Assembly (NCBI GenBank): GCA_030605675.1
Contig: JAUWHV010000034.1
Coordinates: 1 to 5,643 of the forward strand
Source: Deltaproteobacteria bacterium
GTDB lineage: Bacteria > Desulfobacterota > Dissulfuribacteria > Dissulfuribacterales > UBA3076
Reading direction: 5' to 3'
Length of the DNA: 5,643 bases
This document shows, piece by piece, positions 1 through 5,414 of the stretch. Every line of letters begins with the position of its first letter. Position 1 is the stretch's first letter. The notes beneath the pieces were generated by a model, which worked only from the letters and a program-made list of their open reading frames with translations, was not told the origin of the DNA and ran no database searches. The translations under genes were made by a program, and so were the position numbers.

Positions 1-9
1 GATTTTTAT

Positions 10-1809
10 ATGAATAATGACATGATGAAGGAATTGGGAACAGAAGAAGTCCTTTGGGACCTTGGGGATTTGTACCAAGGCATTGATGATTCCGGAATCC
101 ATGATGACATGGAGAAATGTAAGAAATCGGCCCTTGAGATTGCTGATAAATATTCGGGCAAAATTGCAGACCTCACCGCTGCAGAACTATTCGCTGTTGT
201 CAGTGAATATGAAGGCTTGACTATTATTGTGGGAAGACTCAGTGCATTTGCCCAGCTACATTTTTCAACCCATGTTAATGATCCAAAGGCCGGTGCTTTT
301 TTGCAAAGAGTCAATGAGTTCTTCAGTATGGTGAATAAAGACGTAGTGTTTTTCGATATTGAGTGGGCAAATGTTCCTGATGACAAGGCGGATGACCTGC
401 TCGCCGACCCCATACTGGAACACTATAGGCACTATTTGCAGGCAGCCAGGCGATACAAACCTCATCTTCTCTCCCAAGCGGAAGAGCAGCTCATAATTGA
501 GATCAGTCCGGTAGGTCGTTCAAGCTGGATCAACTTGTTTGAAAAGGTCTTGGCAGCCCAGCGTTTTGGTAAAGAAGCCCGCACTCAGGAAGAGGTATTG
601 ACCGATCTTTACTCCCCGGACCGTAAAGTCAGGAAAAACGCGGCAAAGGACCTTACGGACGGATTGCGCAGTCAGTCAATTGTACTTACCCACACCTTCA
701 ATACCGTACTTGGCGATAAGATGATTGATGACAGGCTTCGGGACTATCGTGACTGGATCAGGTCCATGAACCTTGCGAATGAACTCGATAATGACACTGT
801 TGATTCCCTGATTGCGTCCGCAACTGATCGTTACGACATAGTCCAACGCTATTACGGTTTAAAGCGACGCTTACTCGGGTTGGAAGAACTTTTTGACTAC
901 GACAGGTATGCTCCCTTGCCTTATCTGCCTCAGCGGGTTGTTGATTGGGAAAAAGGTAAAGAGATAGTGCTTGATGCCTTTGGGCAATTCTCTCCAAAGA
1001 TGGCCTCAGTTGCCAATCTGTTTTTTGACAGACAATGGATACATGCTCCGGTAATACCAGGGAAGACCGGGGGGGCTTTTGCGCACCCTGTGGTTCCACA
1101 GGTCCATCCTTATGTACTTGTGAATTATACCGGGAATCTCAGGGACGTTGAGACAGTGGCACATGAGCTTGGCCATGGTGTTCACCAGATCCTGGCGGGT
1201 AAGCAGGGCTATTTAAACAGTCATACTCCATTGGTTTTAGCCGAGACCGCCTCGGTTTTTTGTGAAATGCTGGTATTCAAGGATTTAATGAGGAATTTGG
1301 AAAGGCCGGAAGAGAAGTTGTGGCTCGCTGCTGCTAAGATAGAGTCCATCTTTGCCACTGTGTTTCGTCAGATTGCCATGAACCGGTTCGAAAATGAAGT
1401 TCACAATAAGCGGCGTTCAAGGGGAGAGCTTTCTCCGGATGAATTTTCAAATATTTGGGTTAAGACCCAGGAGGAAATATTCGGCAACAGCGTAACCCTG
1501 ACCGATGACTATGGTATTTGGTGGTCTTACATAGGTCACTTTATCCATACACCAGGCTATGTATATGCCTATGCCTTTGGGGAACTCTTGGTCTTGTCTC
1601 TTTACTCCATGTATGAAAAGGGGAAAATGGATTTTATCCCGCGCTATCTGGAGCTATTGGCTGCCGGGGGAAGTGATACACCCTATGTATTGCTTGAGTC
1701 CTTTGGCATAGACCTCCATGATCCCAATTTCTGGCACCAGGGTCTCAATGTAATTGATGATATGGTAAAGGAAATAGAGGAATTGGCTCTGGAAATAGGT
1801 GTCGAATAG
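10..1809 (+). CDS. pepF: Oligoendopeptidase F-like zinc metallopeptidase (M3 family)
   Basis: This is a 599-residue cytoplasmic zinc peptidase of the M3 (PepF/thimet-like) family, which cleaves short peptides released by protein turnover. Seen in the sequence: the zinc site HELGH at residues 385-389 (H385, E386, H389), followed by the third ligand E412 in an AETAS context. The C-terminal substrate-binding block GHFIHTPGYVYAYAFG (509-524) supplies the His and Tyr residues that M3 enzymes use to bind and polarise substrate. Before the zinc site there is the family's YTGNLRDVETVAHELGHG-like stretch. Length is usual for the bacterial PepF/M3 group, and all key residues are present. The frame is open to the left window edge and only 9 bases precede this ATG, so no ribosome binding site can be judged. 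Met5 and Met6 are alternative starts. It converges with the small minus-strand gene downstream. The M3 assignment is firm, but exact substrate preference cannot be read from sequence. Confidence 0.95.
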   Translation: MNNDMMKELGTEEVLWDLGDLYQGIDDSGIHDDMEKCKKSALEIADKYSGKIADLTAAELFAVVSEYEGLTIIVGRLSAFAQLHFSTHVNDPKAGAFLQRVNEFFSMVNKDVVFFDIEWANVPDDKADDLLADPILEHYRHYLQAARRYKPHLLSQAEEQLIIEISPVGRSSWINLFEKVLAAQRFGKEARTQEEVLTDLYSPDRKVRKNAAKDLTDGLRSQSIVLTHTFNTVLGDKMIDDRLRDYRDWIRSMNLANELDNDTVDSLIASATDRYDIVQRYYGLKRRLLGLEELFDYDRYAPLPYLPQRVVDWEKGKEIVLDAFGQFSPKMASVANLFFDRQWIHAPVIPGKTGGAFAHPVVPQVHPYVLVNYTGNLRDVETVAHELGHGVHQILAGKQGYLNSHTPLVLAETASVFCEMLVFKDLMRNLERPEEKLWLAAAKIESIFATVFRQIAMNRFENEVHNKRRSRGELSPDEFSNIWVKTQEEIFGNSVTLTDDYGIWWSYIGHFIHTPGYVYAYAFGELLVLSLYSMYEKGKMDFIPRYLELLAAGGSDTPYVLLESFGIDLHDPNFWHQGLNVIDDMVKEIEELALEIGVE

Positions 1810-1867
1810 GCTCTACTGGAATTTAAACATTCATGACGGTGGCTTTCATCACCCCCACGCATGAAAA

Positions 1868-1996
1868 TAATTAGCCACCCGCTCGCTACGCTTGCTCGAC
1901 CCACACAGACCCACGCAGACAAAAAAACTTATACGCTGGTGAACACACCAGCGTATAAAATGTCTGTGTATGTCTGTGTGTGTCTGTGGCTAATAA
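1868..1996. repeat. Compound palindromic intergenic element with 10-bp periodic arms
   Basis: This is a nested inverted repeat filling the gap between two convergent genes. The outer termini TTAGCCAC (1871-1878) and GTGGCTAA (1986-1993) are perfect complements, and each is flanked by TAA (1868-1870, 1994-1996), a possible 3-bp target duplication. Inside them, 1902-1921 pairs with 1961-1980 at 17 of 20 positions plus one G-U. These arms are built of 10-base units: CCACACAGAC and CCACGCAGAC on the left; TGTCTGTGTA, TGTCTGTGTG and TGTCTGTGGC on the right. The centre is a perfect 13-bp stem (1929-1941 with 1946-1958) and an AACA loop. An unpaired segment at 1879-1898 carries GCTCGCT/GCTTGCT-type direct repeats. 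No coding potential is seen. A miniature non-autonomous mobile element or a structured RNA/DNA element would both fit. The symmetry is directly visible; the mobility is inference. Confidence 0.7.
1921..1958 (-). terminator. Intrinsic terminator for the minus-strand zinc-ribbon gene
   Basis: On the minus strand a perfect 13-bp stem TTATACGCTGGTG / CACCAGCGTATAA with a 4-base loop is followed after one base by seven T residues (the A run at 1921-1927 on the plus strand). This is the classical stem plus U-tract layout, and it lies about 75 bases beyond the stop codon of the gene at 2033-2260. No T-run follows the stem on the plus strand, so it should act mainly in the minus direction. It forms the core of the larger palindromic element. 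Confidence 0.65.
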
Positions 1997-2032
1997 ATGT
2001 ATTTTCTTCACGCAGGACACCTGGAGAAGTTG

Positions 2033-2260
2033 TCAAAAACTTCTTATGCGTCCGCAGTCAGGGCAGATCCATATTGCATTATTGCTCATGCCCCACATAT
2101 TTTCTTTCATACAGTCATCACAAATCTGAAAACCGCAAGGGCAATTCCAGCAAAAAGGCAATTCCCTGCGACAGGCATGGCAGCAATACTTCTTCTGCCT
2201 GCCCCAACGAGATTTTTTGGAGCGGGTTCCAGGTTTTTTTTCTTTTTCGGTGTTAGACAT
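2033..2260 (-). CDS. Small four-CxxC zinc-ribbon protein, unknown function
   Basis: This encodes a 75-residue basic, cysteine-rich protein. The first 25 residues are rich in Lys, Arg and Ser and look disordered. The rest holds ten cysteines, with four CxxC pairs at C27-C30, C37-C40, C47-C50 and C66-C69, plus C26 and C42. That arrangement is expected to bind two zinc ions in a treble-clef or RING-like or tandem zinc-ribbon fold, and the last pair sits in a rubredoxin-like knuckle ICPDCG. I chose the ATG at 2260 because GAAGGA lies 5 bases upstream of it. An ATG two codons earlier (2266) would overlap that ribosome binding site. It is transcribed alone, divergently from the nitroreductase operon and convergently with pepF, and ends before a good terminator. 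There is no signal peptide or membrane segment. Nucleic-acid or protein binding is a guess from the fold and basic tail; I do not recognise a named family. Confidence 0.8.
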   Translation of the reverse strand: MSNTEKEKKPGTRSKKSRWGRQKKYCCHACRRELPFCWNCPCGFQICDDCMKENMWGMSNNAIWICPDCGRIRSF

Positions 2261-2280
2261 TGGCATCCTTCATTCATCAG

Positions 2281-2311
2281 TTTACACTGTTTTCGAAAAA
2301 GTGTGTATTAT
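2281..2311 (+). promoter_or_regulatory. Candidate forward promoter overlapping a TTTTCGAAAA palindrome
   Basis: TTTACA (2281-2286) and TATTAT (2306-2311) each match the sigma-70 consensus at 5 of 6 positions, but the spacer is 19 bases, longer than ideal. The spacer contains the dyad ACACT-G-TTTTCGAAAA-AGTGT (2284-2304), which could be an operator. It lies 162 bases before the nitroreductase start and just upstream of the minus-strand zinc-ribbon gene, so it could serve either direction. It is weak evidence only. Confidence 0.25.
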
Positions 2312-2337
2312 CGAATTGAATGCCGGTGTCGAAACTG

Positions 2338-2402
2338 GAAATTTGAAATTAGGTAACGCATCTACATCTTTGTGTTTTTCCCAATTTCAAATTTCAAATT
2401 TC
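2338..2402. repeat. AT-rich inverted repeat (GAAATTTGAAATT / AATTTCAAATTTC)
   Basis: A perfect 13-base arm at 2338-2350 is complementary to 2383-2395, and equally to a second overlapping copy at 2390-2402. The right side is a 7-base tandem of AAATTTC. The enclosed 32 bases (2351-2382) show no gene. The repeat sits in the 212-base divergent intergenic region and would lie in the leader of the nitroreductase transcript if the candidate upstream promoter is used. There is no T-run in the right place for a classical terminator. It could be an intergenic repeat family member; that needs other copies in the genome to prove. Confidence 0.55.
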
Positions 2403-2472
2403 TGATTTTTAATTTCACTACCAAAATACAAGATCAACAAAAGGATGTCTAATAATTAGAGGTTTTTTCTCC

Positions 2473-2979
2473 ATGAATCCGGTATTGGATGCCATATATA
2501 AACGCAGAAGTATACGTGATTTTACCGCTGATCCTATAGAACGTGACACACTTATAGAAATTATCAGGGCAGGTACCTGGGCACCTTCAGGACTTAACAA
2601 CCAGCCCTGGCGTTTCGCAATAGTAACGGAAAAGGATCTAAAGGCCAAGTTTGTGGAACTGACCCGTTACGAAAAGGTTATTGAAGGAGCTAAGGCCCTG
2701 ATTCCTGTCTTCGTGGACAGGGATGCCATGTACCATGAACTAAAAGATCATCAGGCCATTGGCGCCTGTCTTCAAAATATGCTTCTGGCCGCTCATTCAC
2801 TGGGCCTTGGGGCTGTCTGGCTGGGAGAGATATTGAAGAATTCCGATCGAGTACGAGATCTCCTGGGTCTTTCGAAAGACCTCGAACTCATGGCAGTCCT
2901 GGCCCTGGGCCATCCTGCCCATAGAAACCAGATTTCGACTCGCAAGTTACTTGAAGAGGTGATAGTATTTGAAAAATAA
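2473..2979 (+). CDS. Nitroreductase family FMN-dependent oxidoreductase
   Basis: This 168-residue protein belongs to the nitroreductase-like FMN fold, whose members are homodimeric flavoenzymes using NAD(P)H to reduce nitro compounds, quinones or other acceptors. Seen: the N-terminal phosphate-binding RRSIRDF (11-17), WAPSGLNNQPW (36-46) for the flavin ribityl and isoalloxazine region, the central helix with GACLQNMLLAAHSLGLG (97-113), AVWLGEI (114-120) and the C-terminal ALGHP turn (144-148). It is at the short end of the family and has no extra domain. AGAGG at 2458-2462 is a modest ribosome binding site 10 bases before the ATG. It is followed 41 bases later by a lipoprotein and then coaBC on the same strand with no terminator between, so co-transcription is likely. 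A functional link to CoA synthesis through flavin chemistry is possible but only inferred. The physiological substrate is not readable from sequence. Confidence 0.9.
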   Translation: MNPVLDAIYKRRSIRDFTADPIERDTLIEIIRAGTWAPSGLNNQPWRFAIVTEKDLKAKFVELTRYEKVIEGAKALIPVFVDRDAMYHELKDHQAIGACLQNMLLAAHSLGLGAVWLGEILKNSDRVRDLLGLSKDLELMAVLALGHPAHRNQISTRKLLEEVIVFEK

Positions 2980-3007
2980 TCAGGGTTTTTGCAGTGCAAT
3001 CAAATAT

Positions 3008-3013
3008 AGGAGG
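3008..3013 (+). promoter_or_regulatory. Strong ribosome binding site fixing the lipoprotein start
   Basis: A perfect AGGAGG lies 7 bases before the ATG at 3021. It rules against the in-frame ATG at 2994, which has no such motif and would put nine extra residues before the basic n-region of the signal peptide. Confidence 0.85.
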
Positions 3014-3020
3014 ATGTAAA

Positions 3021-3500
3021 ATGCGTTTTCACAGGAAATTATCCGCTGTCTTTTTCATTACTGCTTTAATCTTCTATCTGCCGAATTTTCTTCTGACTTC
3101 GTGCGCCCAGATGAGTTCGGCACCAGGGGAGTCCTCTGCCGGATTCTCTGAAACTGCTCCGGGTTCTGAGGCGGCCAGTGTTATTTATGAATTTCCGGAT
3201 CTTCCTATACCCATTGAACTTGAAAGGGTTGAAGACAAGACGATAATGATTAAGACTGTGGGCTTCCAGGGTGGAATATTGGTATTCAAGGGCAGGGTAA
3301 CCGTGGTTTCACTGGTGGAATTTTTCACAAAATCCATGCCCAGGCATGGCTGGATATTGGATGGTACATTGAACGCAAAGCGGAGCTTCCTTGCATTCTC
3401 CAAGGGACATAACGCCTATTGTCTTATACAGATATATGAAGGACGAATGGGCTTTAAGACCGAGGTCCAGATCTGGTTGAGCGAACCACTTGTCCAATGA
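3021..3500 (+). CDS. Small lipoprotein of unknown function, coupled to coaBC
   Basis: This 159-residue secreted lipoprotein has a signal peptide with a basic start (MRFHRK), a hydrophobic core at residues 7-25 and the lipobox LTSC, so Cys28 would be lipidated after signal peptidase II cleavage. Ser29-equivalent positions are replaced by AQMS, with no Asp at +2, so by the E. coli Lol rule it would go to the outer membrane. Residues about 30-55 are a low-complexity Ser/Ala/Glu/Gly linker. The folded part (about 60-157) begins after FPDLPIPIELE and has alternating beta-like stretches around a GGILVFKGRVTVVSLVEFF segment and MPRHGWIL, ending in a VQIWLSEP strand. I do not recognise a characterised family. 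The 3' end overlaps the coaBC start by 11 bases, implying translational coupling, although its envelope location makes a direct role in CoA synthesis unlikely. Confidence 0.85.
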   Translation: MRFHRKLSAVFFITALIFYLPNFLLTSCAQMSSAPGESSAGFSETAPGSEAASVIYEFPDLPIPIELERVEDKTIMIKTVGFQGGILVFKGRVTVVSLVEFFTKSMPRHGWILDGTLNAKRSFLAFSKGHNAYCLIQIYEGRMGFKTEVQIWLSEPLVQ

Positions 3501-4764
3501 TAATGTGAAATCTATCTCCGGCTCAGTGATTTTATCCGAGGAGGCCCCACCCTATACGCCATTAGAGGGGAAGACCGTCCTTCTTGGAATAACCGGGGGA
3601 ATTGCCGCGTATAAGGCCGCTGATTATTCAAAGAAAATCAGGGCCTTGGGTGCACGGGTAATACCCGTGATGACCGGGCATGCAACCGAGTTTGTGTCGC
3701 CTATCACTTTCGCGGCTCTTACAGGCGAAAAAGTGTACACGGATCTGTTTTGCGTGGAGGGTGCTGAGACCATTCCTCACATAGAACTTGCCAGGTCTGC
3801 CGACCTTTTTCTGGTGCTGCCTGCTACTGCAAATATAATCGGCAAAGCCGCAAACGGTCTGGCGGATGATTTCCTGTCCACATTACTCCTGGCGTTTTCC
3901 GGTCCGGTACTTTTTTCCCCTTCAATGAATCCGGCCATGTATGCGCATCCGGCGACTCAGGCAAACATAGAGCGTCTTAAGGTACTAGGCTACAAAGTAA
4001 TAGAGCCGGAGATAGGGGAAACGGCCTGTGGCGACCGGGGCAAGGGAAGACTGCCGGAGTGGTCTGTGGTGAGGGAGGCCGTACTTAAGGCAACAACTCC
4101 ACAGACCATGAGAGGAATAAATGTACTGGTATCTGCCGGGCCGACCAGAGAATATCTGGATCCTGTCCGGTATATCTCTAATTGTTCCTCAGGAGTCATG
4201 GGTTATGCTATGGCCATGGTTGCCTTCAGGCGCGGTGCGAGAGTGTCCCTTGTAAGTGGTCCTGTCTCCATTCCACATCCTCCGGGAATAGAACTCTATT
4301 CTGTGGAGACTGCGGGCGAGATGGAGGACATAATCGGCAAGCTTTCGCAAGATGCTCATGTAATAATCATGACTGCCGCAGTGGCGGACTATACCCCTGC
4401 TGTTAGAACCGATCAAAAGATCAAGAAAGACATCTCTGAACTGCGCTTAGATCTTGTACGGACAAATGACATCCTGTCGCAGTTGGTAAAGAGTCGTAAG
4501 GGCAGGCAGGTAATCGTCGGCTTTTGCGCAGAGACCCGGGATCTTAAAGCGCAGGCCATAAAAAAAATAAAGCTTAAGGGGGCGGATTTACTGATTGCCA
4601 ATGATGTATCCCAGCCTGATGCCGGCTTTGATGTGCCAAATAACAGGGTCCTAATTGTCTCTGCAGATGGCGACGTTGAGGCCCTGCCCCTCTTGCACAA
4701 GGAAGAAGTCGGCGAGAGAGTCTGGGATCGAATTCAGGATTTGTTTCCACAGGATGATTATTGA
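3490..4764 (+). CDS. coaBC: Bifunctional CoaBC: phosphopantothenate-cysteine ligase / PPC decarboxylase
   Basis: This enzyme carries out two consecutive steps of coenzyme A synthesis. CoaB joins cysteine to phosphopantothenate using CTP, and CoaC decarboxylates the product to 4'-phosphopantetheine using FMN. Numbered from the TTG start, CoaC shows GITGGIAAYK, the catalytic His97 (PHIELA), PSMNPAMY with Asn147, and Cys180 in ACGDRGKGR. CoaB shows SAGPTREYLDPVRYISN with Arg227 and Asn231, AAVADY (296-301), KIKK (310-313) and ANDVSQPDAGF. At 424 residues it is slightly longer than usual because of an N-terminal tail of about 25 residues. No in-frame ATG exists near the start. TTG 3490, GTG 3505 and GTG 3526 are all possible, and none has a strong ribosome binding site. 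Overlap with the lipoprotein stop favours a coupled start at 3490. An oddity is that the usual N-H/R-SSGKMG reads N-C-SSGVMG, losing the Lys. The function call is firm. Confidence 0.95.
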   Translation: MSNDNVKSISGSVILSEEAPPYTPLEGKTVLLGITGGIAAYKAADYSKKIRALGARVIPVMTGHATEFVSPITFAALTGEKVYTDLFCVEGAETIPHIELARSADLFLVLPATANIIGKAANGLADDFLSTLLLAFSGPVLFSPSMNPAMYAHPATQANIERLKVLGYKVIEPEIGETACGDRGKGRLPEWSVVREAVLKATTPQTMRGINVLVSAGPTREYLDPVRYISNCSSGVMGYAMAMVAFRRGARVSLVSGPVSIPHPPGIELYSVETAGEMEDIIGKLSQDAHVIIMTAAVADYTPAVRTDQKIKKDISELRLDLVRTNDILSQLVKSRKGRQVIVGFCAETRDLKAQAIKKIKLKGADLLIANDVSQPDAGFDVPNNRVLIVSADGDVEALPLLHKEEVGERVWDRIQDLFPQDDY

Positions 4765-4793
4765 TTGACACTGTAGTTTGGTTTTGTTATCAA
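4765..4793 (+). promoter_or_regulatory. Sigma-70-type promoter of tRNA-Leu
   Basis: A perfect TTGACA (4765-4770) is followed by an optimal 17-base spacer and TATCAA (4788-4793, 4 of 6 to TATAAT). Transcription would begin near 4800, about five bases before the tRNA 5' end. The -35 box starts at the very next base after the coaBC stop codon, so the tRNA probably has its own promoter as well as any read-through. Confidence 0.75.
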
Positions 4794-4804
4794 AATAAGG
4801 CTCT

Positions 4805-4892
4805 GCCGGAGTGGTGAAATTGGTATACGCGCTGGACTCAAAATCCCGTGGGCCTTGCGCCCGTGCGAGTTCGACTCTCGCCTCCGGCACCA
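4805..4892 (+). tRNA. tRNA-Leu (anticodon CAA)
   Basis: This is a class II tRNA of 88 bases including an encoded CCA (4890-4892). The acceptor stem GCCGGAG (4805-4811) pairs perfectly with CTCCGGC (4882-4888), with discriminator A as expected for leucine. The D-loop has the conserved GG (AATTGGTA). The anticodon loop CTCAAAA (4837-4843) gives CAA at 4839-4841, decoding UUG. A long variable arm GGGC/GCCC is present, and the T arm GCGAG-TTCGACT-CTCGC is perfect. The anticodon stem CTGGA/TCCCG has one mismatch, T4833 opposite C4847. No rho-independent terminator is evident after it. Confidence 0.95.
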
Positions 4893-4914
4893 GAGTTTTC
4901 TAAAAGAAAAATTT

Positions 4915-5368
4915 TCAGACTGGACCCATCCGCAGCCAAATCGTTTCAAGCAGGGACTGAACACCCTCTCCTGTTCGGGCAGAAATAATCAGGGGTTTAT
5001 CAACAAATCCAGGAAGCCGTTGGCAGATAGCCTGTACCTGCTTCTGCCTTTTGGGCTGAGAGATTTTATCTGCTTTGTTCAGGACTAACCAGATATGCCT
5101 TCCCAGGGCATGCAGATAATCCAAGAGATCAAGGTCCAACTGGTCCGGAACCCGCCTCATGTCAAAGATGCACACCACGCCCCTGAGAGGTTTTCTGGTC
5201 TCGATATAACCCTCTACCAGCCTGTGCCACTTTTGCTGAACGTGATCTCTTCAAAGGAACCTGCTACAAAGCTGCCAACTGGCAGTGTGTCGGGCAGACC
5301 AAAGGTCGATCAAGACAAGATCGACACACAAAATTATCCGTACCCGTAAAAAATATACTCCTATACCC
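4915..5368 (-). pseudogene. engB: Truncated, frameshifted engB-type ribosome-biogenesis GTPase
   Basis: This is the remnant of a YihA/EngB-family GTPase, which normally assists large-ribosomal-subunit assembly. The frame from 5250 down to the TGA at 4915 is intact and reads the C-terminal half: VQQKWHRLVEGYIETRKPLR, then VVCIFDMRR, the G4 motif NKAD and the G5 motif SARTGEG. Above this, homologous pieces lie in other frames: FEEI (5255-5244), a decayed LP-G-F-A version of the G3 region DLPGYGFA (about 5280-5260), and DNFV preceded by RSIFFTGT (5362-5327), resembling RSINFF. An in-frame stop at 5251-5253 blocks translation. The P-loop (G1) half is absent: the region ends at an IS66-type transposase fragment. 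An internal ATG at 5178 could express only 87 residues without nucleotide-binding loops. The C-terminal identification is solid; the pieces above 5255 are tentative. Sequencing error could explain a single frameshift but not all of this. Confidence 0.75.
5285..5329. repeat. 45-bp palindromic insert within the engB remnant
   Basis: GTGTGTCG (5285-5292) and CGACACAC (5322-5329) form perfect 8-bp inverted ends. Nested inside is a 7-bp hairpin, GTCGATC (5305-5311) with GATCGAC (5319-5325) and loop AAGACAA. The two pairings share bases 5322-5325, so they exclude each other. The segment separates the DNFV piece from the decayed DLPGYG region of engB, where the family has only a few residues. It is therefore probably an insertion or a rearranged patch. 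A neighbouring hairpin CTGCCAACTGGCAG lies at 5272-5285. Confidence 0.4.
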
Positions 5369-5393
5369 TCTGACAAAAAACTTCCAGCAGGCT

Positions 5394-5414
5394 TTATGCC
5401 GGAGGGGGGCATAA
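5394..5414 (+). promoter_or_regulatory. Hairpin enclosing the transposase ribosome binding site
   Basis: TTATGCC (5394-5400) is perfectly complementary to GGCATAA (5408-5414). The loop GGAGGGG contains the Shine-Dalgarno sequence, and the last paired base is the A of the ATG at 5414. Such a structure would restrict ribosome access and limit transposase translation. The symmetry is seen directly; the regulatory role is inferred. Confidence 0.5.

Noticed and set aside
1830..1865. Imperfect hairpin after pepF (TTCATG...CATGAA with GTGG/CCAC) as a terminator
   Set aside because: The stem is interrupted by an internal loop, the loop is large and no T-run follows, so it does not qualify as an intrinsic terminator.
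1929..1993. CRISPR-like array from the TGTCTGTGTN repeats
   Set aside because: The units are 10 bases long, directly adjacent with no spacers, and no cas genes are present.
1861..2356. Plus-strand open frames of 131 and 119 codons across this region
   Set aside because: They lie antisense to the zinc-ribbon gene or run through the palindromic element, have no ribosome binding site and encode no recognisable domain.
2445..2459. Four-codon leader peptide (ATG TCT AAT AAT TAG) behind AAGG upstream of the nitroreductase
   Set aside because: It is too short, carries no regulatory codon run and shows no attenuator structure, so chance is the simplest explanation.
4899..4919. AT-rich hairpin TCTAAAA...TTTTCAGA as a tRNA terminator
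   Set aside because: The stem has a bulge and almost no G-C pairs, and no T tract follows on the plus strand.
5285..5413. Upstream extension of the transposase frame to an ATG at 5285
   Set aside because: The extra 43 codons run antisense through the engB remnant and the palindromic insert. The ATG at 5414 has the strong ribosome binding site and begins the family-like sequence.
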